Assembly: GCA_900175165.2 (NCBI GenBank) | Contig: FWWN02000697.1 | Span: 1-64,000 of the forward strand | Origin: Rhizomucor pusillus | Taxonomy: Eukaryota; Mucoromycota; Mucoromycetes; Mucorales; Lichtheimiaceae | DNA length: 64,000 nucleotides | Direction: 5' to 3' | Shown: in pieces, positions 58,502 through 64,000 of the stretch | Layout: every line of letters starts with the position of its first letter | Numbering within the stretch: the stretch's first letter is position 1 | Translations under genes and position numbers: made by a program | Notes under the pieces: generated by a model | What the model was told of the DNA's origin: nothing | What the model saw: only the letters and a program-made list of their open reading frames with translations | The model's database searches: none

Positions 58502-60137
58502 ATGGGGAACGTGCCTTCAAAGAAACGAAAAGAACGTCCAAGTATTATACGCACCGATATACCCGACAATGAGCAGAATGAATCGACTGCTGCGTCTTTG
58601 AATTCCATTCTTGTCAATAGTTCTTTGAAGGCACAGCAATCTCCACCTCAACAGGCACCGCAACCTCCAAGCGCCAAGAACGCCTTCCAATACCCTAACA
58701 GCCTTGGGAGCGGCAGCAGCAGTGCATACAATGAGCAAAACGAGCAGTCGGTATCATCAAACCAAGACATCAATCAACTTACCTTCACTTCACAAAACCA
58801 ACTTACGGCAACTTCGATTCGATCCATTGGTCGTAATCTGGATATCGACGAATGCATTTCTCGTCTGCTTGCGATTGGTTCCACCAACAAGATCCCAAAA
58901 TTGCCTTTCAAGAACTCGGAAATCGTAGCAATCTGTCGAGCGGCGCAGGAAGTGTTTATGAGTCAACCCGTAAGCATCGATCAAATGAAACACGGGAGGA
59001 GATCATCGAGAAGAAAGATGTGCAGTTTTACTCACGTATATATTTCTGCTTTTTCGCCATATCTTTGTCGTCAGACCTTGATTGAATTGAATCCGCCTGT
59101 AAAGATTCTTGGAGATGTGCACGGGCAGTTCCATGACCTGCTGCGTTTATTCAATATGGTTAGTAATTTCCTAAAGATGTTCTCCTTTTTCGAAAGTGAC
59201 AGAAAGCTGAAATGTGGATGACACATTTTAGGGGGGTTTTCCGCCGGAATCCAATTATTTGTTCCTGGGGGACTATGTCGATCGGGGAAAGCAAAGTCTC
59301 GAGACAATTTTGCTGCTGTTCTGTTACAAGATCAAGTATCCCGAGAATTTCTTCCTGCTGCGTGGAAACCACGAATGTGCAAACGTTACGCGAGGTAATG
59401 ACTATATTACGGTACAAATAATGTAAGAAATGACATGTGAGGTACTCACCGCAATCCTACAGTATATGGCTTTTACGATGAATGCAAACGAAGGACAAAT
59501 GTCAAAATATGGAAAACCTTTGTCGACGTTTTCAACACATTGCCAATTGCAGCACTGGTAGCTGGCAAGATATTCTGTGTACACGGCGGCCTCAGTCCAT
59601 CAATGCAGTCGCTAGATGATGTGCGCAATATTATGCGACCGACGGACGTACCAGAGTACGGTTTGCTGAACGATCTTCTTTGGTCTGATCCGTCCGACAC
59701 AGCGGTAGATTGGGAAGACAACGAGCGCGGTGTATCATATTGCTTTGGAAAACGTGTCGTAAATCAGTTTCTGGCAAAATACGACGTGGATCTTGTTTGT
59801 CGGGCACATATGGTAGTCGAAGATGGATACGAGTTTTTCAACGATCGCACGCTCGTAACAGTGTTTAGCGCACCAAACTACTGCGGCGAGTTTGATAACT
59901 TTGGTGCTATAATGAGTATCAATGAGGATCTGCTTTGTAGCTTTGAACTCTTGACACCAACAGAGCATCCGCCTGCAAGGATTGCAGCATTGAACAAGAG
60001 TCAAAGCAAAGGCGGTAGACGGCCGAGGTAACACCCTAAATGGAAAGAATGGTTTGTTCACTGGTACTAATAGCAATCCATTTAGCCCACCTATGATGGA
60101 TCCTTTACCGCCACCACAAGAGCAAAGTGTTGCGTAA
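58502..60137 (+). CDS. PPZ-type Ser/Thr protein phosphatase, 443 aa
   Basis: A PP1-related phosphatase; fungal Ppz enzymes control cation homeostasis and wall integrity at the membrane. Five in-frame exons: 58502-58969, 59075-59158, 59232-59394, 59463-60027 and 60086-60137. The start [10 protein letters not shown] carries Gly2, the N-myristoylation site typical of PPZ, followed by a Ser/Gln-rich disordered extension of about 115 residues. The catalytic domain has metal and active-site motifs [39 protein letters not shown] and the PPZ-like [27 protein letters not shown]. The last exon adds [17 protein letters not shown]. If the last intron is kept, translation stops at 60029-60031. Confidence 0.94.
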
Positions 60138-61459
60138 TGCATTTTCCGCATCATTTTTCTTCCTCACATTGCTTTTACGCATTTTTTCCCAAGCCTTCCT
60201 TTCATCTCTTTTCGCTCTCTTCACAATTCATGATCCGTGTGATATATAATCCTCATCAATTCGTATTCACCATATATCCTTCCTGCCTTTGCTGTTTGAA
60301 TATGTTTTCCTTTCTCTGTCTTTATCGCATCTATAAATTTACTTATCCGAACGTTAAACCGGTGTTATTCGCCTTGGTATGTTTGTTTATAGGTGCCAAG
60401 TCGCACAATTTACTTCATTGTAATATATATAAACAAGAGCTTGCCACCTTAACTGGGAAATTATGCCATCGCTTTGGTTTACGGAGGCTGCAAAAGCGAT
60501 TTATAAATAGCGATCCTATCTTTTTTGGATACTGTAATAATTACATTGGTGGAAGTAGCTAAGCTGAAGGTGATAAACAAAATCTCAATGAGCTGATGGA
60601 GACTTCACATTGTTGATATCTGTCAGCTATTTAATCCATTGATTTTATCACCTAAGGCTTCAGCACAACTTTAGCATCCATTGCACCTCATCACTAAATT
60701 ACCTCTGTTGACGTTTCCGGTAAGCAGCTGCTGGGTGTCGACCAAGCTATAAATGTTTTCGCTCCCCTTTATCTTTACATCATATTGCGCGCTGGTACCT
60801 TTCCCTTCCTCCTTTAAATATTAAAACAGAGTCCGCCTGATTTGCATTTCAACATGACAGGCAGGCAAACATCGATTTGGGACGCAAAAATGGTCGTATC
60901 AGGAAAGAATTCATCTGTTCATTGATATCGCTAAATAATGAGATGCTAGTAGTGGATATTAACAGAGAGAAAAAATGTCGCGTATAGTCTTAATGCGACA
61001 GAAGAAGAATGTTTGCTAGTGTGTGCTTTTTTGTCGAATCAATGCGATAAAAACCTAACAAAGTTCGAATAGGAACTGTATGAAGCGAGTGTGAAAGCTA
61101 AATGGCTTCACTCAGATGCGAACGAGTACTCTCTGGGGCCACGCCGTCCAGTAGTCGGAGTATATATTATAACCAATAAAAACACCGAAATTATCGGCTA
61201 AATAGTTTAGCCCATAGGCTATGCCTGTTATATAATTATTTTCTGTAGACACTAAAAAAGTTTTTGCGTCCGCCGAAGACGATGTTTCAAAAAGTGCATT
61301 GCACTTCTCGTCGAATCGGAATGCTTTGCGTAAGGCTCAAGCGTGATGACAATGACCGACTGAAGAGTATGCATGTTGATTCTCATAACTTTAAGACTAT
61401 AACGGTATCTGACATGTGCCTACGCTTTTATTCACTTTTGCTAAAAAGAAAGCCCAAGA
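60138..61459. other. 1.3-kb convergent intergenic region
   Basis: Pyrimidine- and AT-rich DNA between two converging 3' ends. A 141-codon plus-strand frame at 60137-60562 begins right after the PPZ stop and is rich in Phe/Cys/Tyr/Leu as expected from T-rich 3'UTR, so it is not called. Confidence 0.5.
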
Positions 61460-62252
61460 TTACGCGGTTTTTCCTTTAACGTAGGTCGAAACAATTTTGC
61501 CAAAGTTGGTGCCTTGGGTCTTTGCTATCTCCTTTTCCTTGTCCGAGACCTGGCGGCTTCCATCTCCGTTCCTAAATATTACATCGACATCATCAGAGTT
61601 AAGGCTACGCTTTATCTCATATAAAAGTTTTACGTACGCGACAGTGCCAGCTCCGTAGGCAGATCCACCAACCACCTCTGAGTTGTCAAACAGATGTGGA
61701 TGAGCAAAGCCGAATGGCACGTAGATGATGCCGTGATGAGCAAAGTAAGTGACGGTTGTCAACGCAGTTGTCTCCTGACCACCGTGTTGGGAAGCAGTAG
61801 AGAAGAAGGTGCCTGCAAACTTTCCTGCCAAAGCTCCAGAAGACCAGTGCTTGCCGGTAGCATCCAAGAGTGCCTTCACCTGTGCAGGCTATTGGAAACG
61901 AGGAATAGTTAGCAACTTTTTACGATAAGCTGCATTGACTTTAGCTACCATGGTGCCGAAACGCGTGCCAAATCCAAAAAGGAAACCATCTGGTTCAGTG
62001 AGTTGATCCACATTGATAACAGGAATATCAGGCTTTGGTGACGCGTGCATTTTGGTCAGGATCTCATCAGAGAGCGTCTCGGCAACTACAAATATCGTGA
62101 ATTCCAGCTTTCTCCAAATATAGAGCAGAAGTAGTACCTTGAAAGATGGAAGCTTCGACGCCGGCTTCCTCCAGACCTTTCTTAACTTCCAATGCGAGGG
62201 TGTAAATATGGTGGTAGAGAGTGTAAATGATAATGTACACTTTGGGAGCCAT
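61460..62252 (-). CDS. WrbA/Pst2-like flavodoxin NAD(P)H:quinone reductase
   Basis: A flavodoxin-fold enzyme of the WrbA family, reducing quinones by two electrons against oxidative stress. Four exons: the first ends at IFQ; intron splicing gives VAETLSDEI; the next junction joins FGFGTRFGTM to PAQVKALLDATGKHW; the last joins AGTVA to NGDGSRQ. Visible motifs are KVYIIIYTLYHHIY (FMN phosphate loop), PDGFLFG, GALAGKFAGTFFST, HGGQETTALTTV, HHGIIYVPFGFA and EVVGGSAYGAGTV. In the FMN loop the usual Gly before His is His (TLYHH), a minor change. The start at 62252 (MAPKVYI) fits the family. Confidence 0.92.
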
Positions 62253-62295
62253 GTGAAAGGATAATTAGTTGACAAACTTTGCTTCAAGAATGCAG

Positions 62296-62306
62296 CTTTA
62301 TTTATA
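62296..62306 (-). promoter_or_regulatory. TATA box of the Pst2-like gene
   Basis: The minus strand reads TATAAATAAAG, about 45-55 nt upstream of the ATG at 62252. This supports both the gene start and a strongly inducible promoter. Confidence 0.6.
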
Positions 62307-63508
62307 CGGGCTGACATCTTGGTAATGGTGTGTGCATAATTCGGGGTTGATTACTGAGATCTTACCAAGCCGCCAAAGACCTACAGGAATGGCGACACCG
62401 ATTTCAAAGCATTTGTAAGGAAACCCAGTTTCTTACAGTACATTGCTATTCTAGTCCAAGTGTCTACTCAGAAAGTTCCATGGAAAACATGATTGATTTT
62501 AGATTATGAGGAAAGACAAACCTACCCTTTAATATGTTTACTGCACGGATCGATCAACGTGCTTTTAGAATTTGGAATGCTTTACTAGATACTGGTTCCA
62601 TTGACCTGTTGTCTCCCATATTCCATCGAATGTATATCACTCGTCAATTATATCAAGATCTATTCCACCTTTTAAACAGAAAGAAGCTGTGGGAAAATTA
62701 CATGACCCGTGTGCTTGAGGGTGCACAGCTTTTGAGACCATTTTAGACTGACATAAAGTATGAGCGAGAGGTGCAGAGTCATGACGAAGATGCAGGAGCA
62801 AAGCATAAAGAGCAATTGCAATGTAACTTTTTCCGATGTGGTTGCTAAACAGATGTCCTGTTTCTTCCATATCTCGAATTCAAATTGCTTTTATAGAAAA
62901 ATATCCTGGTGTACTGCTTTTATACGAGAATGTAGTAAAAAGGAAAAAGGATCCACTAACTTCCTTAGACATCTGAAAGCAGTATCTATGATGCATACAA
63001 TCTCCTTCAGCTTCCAGCAAAGCAGGCTTCGAAAGGAGATGCCTAAGAGCCATAGCAAAAAGGAGATTCAGCGACCCTCCTACTATAGTCACTTCCATGT
63101 TTAACACTACCCCGATCTCCTAACATGATGTTTTGCCCTTTAGAAGAGTTATATATTTCGATGCCTAGATGATAGAGACTTACAACTGCAGACACAGGAA
63201 AAGGATTCTGCTATACATAAAAGCATCCGCTGCAGATTGTGTTTTTAAATTTTACAAGCTTAAGTATACAGGTGATCGTGCGAAGCGAAGGATTCCTTTT
63301 ATTTTCACGGCTGCCTCCAAGAACTTGAAATCAACAAAAAAGAAAGGCTCGAATGCTTGACCTTGTACAGTTTTAAGGCTGTCGAACTTGATTATCCAAA
63401 ATAGATGAAACTGACCCGTGCACTGACAGGAGTTGCACAAAATCCATTTTATTATGCATGACCGATTTTTCCATCAGTCTTTTTCACCCCAACGATCTCC
63501 ATTTCGCA
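62307..63508. other. Divergent intergenic region
   Basis: 1.2 kb between the divergent quinone reductase and aldehyde dehydrogenase genes. ORFs at 62534-62746, 62637-62870 and 62760-63104 overlap one another on both strands without recognisable content. It should contain both promoters. Confidence 0.5.
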
Positions 63509-64000
63509 ATGAGCAGTCTTGTTTATTACACTCCCGTGCACGAGATTCCAAGCATTGTCCAAAACCTCCGAGATCAGTTCGACAGTGGTAAGCAGCGCGT
63601 TACGAACAATGCTACTTGTAGTGATAGACGCTTGACACGTGAAATCAAAGGCCTCACCAAGGATTTCGAGTTTCGCAAGAAGCAGCTCCAAAATATTCTT
63701 CGTTTCTTCGACGAAAATGCTACTGCTATCGACAAAGCGCTGTACGATGATCTGCATAAGCACAGAATAGAAGGAAGGATTTCAGAAGTTGCACCTGTTG
63801 TTGATGAATGCAAGTATTTGATCAAGGTACTTGACAAAGTCTTCACTGTGGTATAAAATTATATATGCTGACGCTACTCAGAATTTGGAGAAACTTGCAG
63901 AGCCTAAGAATACCAGTATACGATTCAAGATGCACGCCAATGCCAAGGTTTACGTTCGCAAAGAACCCAAAGGCGTTGTATTGGTTATTGGTAGGGCAAT
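63509..64000 (+). CDS. Aldehyde dehydrogenase, ALDH3 (fatty aldehyde) type, 5' part
   Basis: Oxidises fatty or other aldehydes to acids; ALDH3-type fungal enzymes (Hfd1-like) are usually membrane-tethered. Only the N-terminal part lies in the window: YYTPVHEIPSIVQNLRDQFD, then after an intron (donor gtaagc near 63588, acceptor caaag near 63656) GLTKDFEFRKKQLQNILRFF, ALYDDLHKH, SEVAPVVDECKYLIK. After a second intron (63827-63881) comes NLEKLAEPKNTSIRF and the family-typical KVYVRKEPKGVVLVIG. The catalytic Cys/Glu lie beyond the right edge. Met at 63509 is preferred over 63458 because sequence similarity begins at it. Confidence 0.9.

Noticed and set aside
60137..60562. 141-codon ORF after the PPZ stop
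   Set aside because: T-rich 3'UTR-like composition (many Phe, Cys, Tyr), no domain, and it overlaps the PPZ stop codon.

Overview
The window is nuclear DNA of a filamentous fungus, most probably Mucoromycota (order Mucorales is my best guess). The reasons are dense short introns (mostly 50-70 nt, GTAAGT/GTATGT-type donors), compact spacing between genes, and gene families typical of early-diverging fungi: a CHD6-9-like chromatin remodeller, a GLI-type zinc-finger factor and a PPZ phosphatase. The assignment is inference; no rRNA or organellar marker is present. Gene models were built by splicing exons by eye. Most were checked by keeping frame across every junction.

Layout. 0-6 kb: a doubtful membrane-anchored fragment (-), a DUF7137-like secretory/membrane protein (-), inositol monophosphatase (+) and the complex I 49-kDa subunit (+). 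6-8.6 kb is gene-poor and ends in a small secreted six-cysteine protein with a clear TATA box (+). 9.4-13.8 kb: the polyadenylation factor Pfs2/WDR33 and an atypical hexokinase, tandem on the minus strand. 14.6-22.97 kb: syntaxin-6/Tlg1 SNARE, CUE-domain ubiquitin adaptor, glutamine-rich GLI-type factor and AP endonuclease (all +). 23.1-24.2 kb: Ser/Asn-rich single-pass wall-sensor-like protein (-). 25.3-29.6 kb: kelch membrane protein and pyruvate dehydrogenase kinase (+). 30.1-30.8 kb: a dead Tc1/mariner transposase (-). 31.9-34.7 kb: MFAP1 splicing protein and ribosomal protein uL14 (+). 34.75-37.3 kb: Rab2 and an Anp1/Mnn9-family mannosyltransferase (-). 37.3-41.0 kb is gene-poor. 41.0-44.7 kb: an RGS-domain/FSP1-like oxidoreductase fusion (+) convergent with a dicarboxylate carrier (-). 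46.3-52.5 kb: CHD6-9-type helicase (+). 52.9-54.4 kb: DUF89/ARMT1 phosphatase with a frame break (+). 56.0-60.1 kb: an unrecognised 780-aa protein and PPZ-type phosphatase (+). 61.5-62.3 kb: WrbA/Pst2-like quinone reductase (-). 63.5-64 kb: the 5' part of an ALDH3-type aldehyde dehydrogenase (+), cut by the window edge.

Most of this is housekeeping with no operon-like logic. Themes are mitochondrial/redox metabolism (complex I, PDK, dicarboxylate carrier, FSP1-like enzyme, Pst2, ALDH3), endomembrane traffic and glycosylation (STX6, Rab2, Anp1) and nuclear RNA/DNA work (WDR33, MFAP1, CHD, APE1). The most unusual items are the RGS-FSP1 fusion, the hexokinase with three changed active-site threonines, the SNARE with histidine instead of glutamine at the zero layer, a group-III CHD protein in a fungus, and an 11-nt micro-exon inside the Rab2 P-loop.
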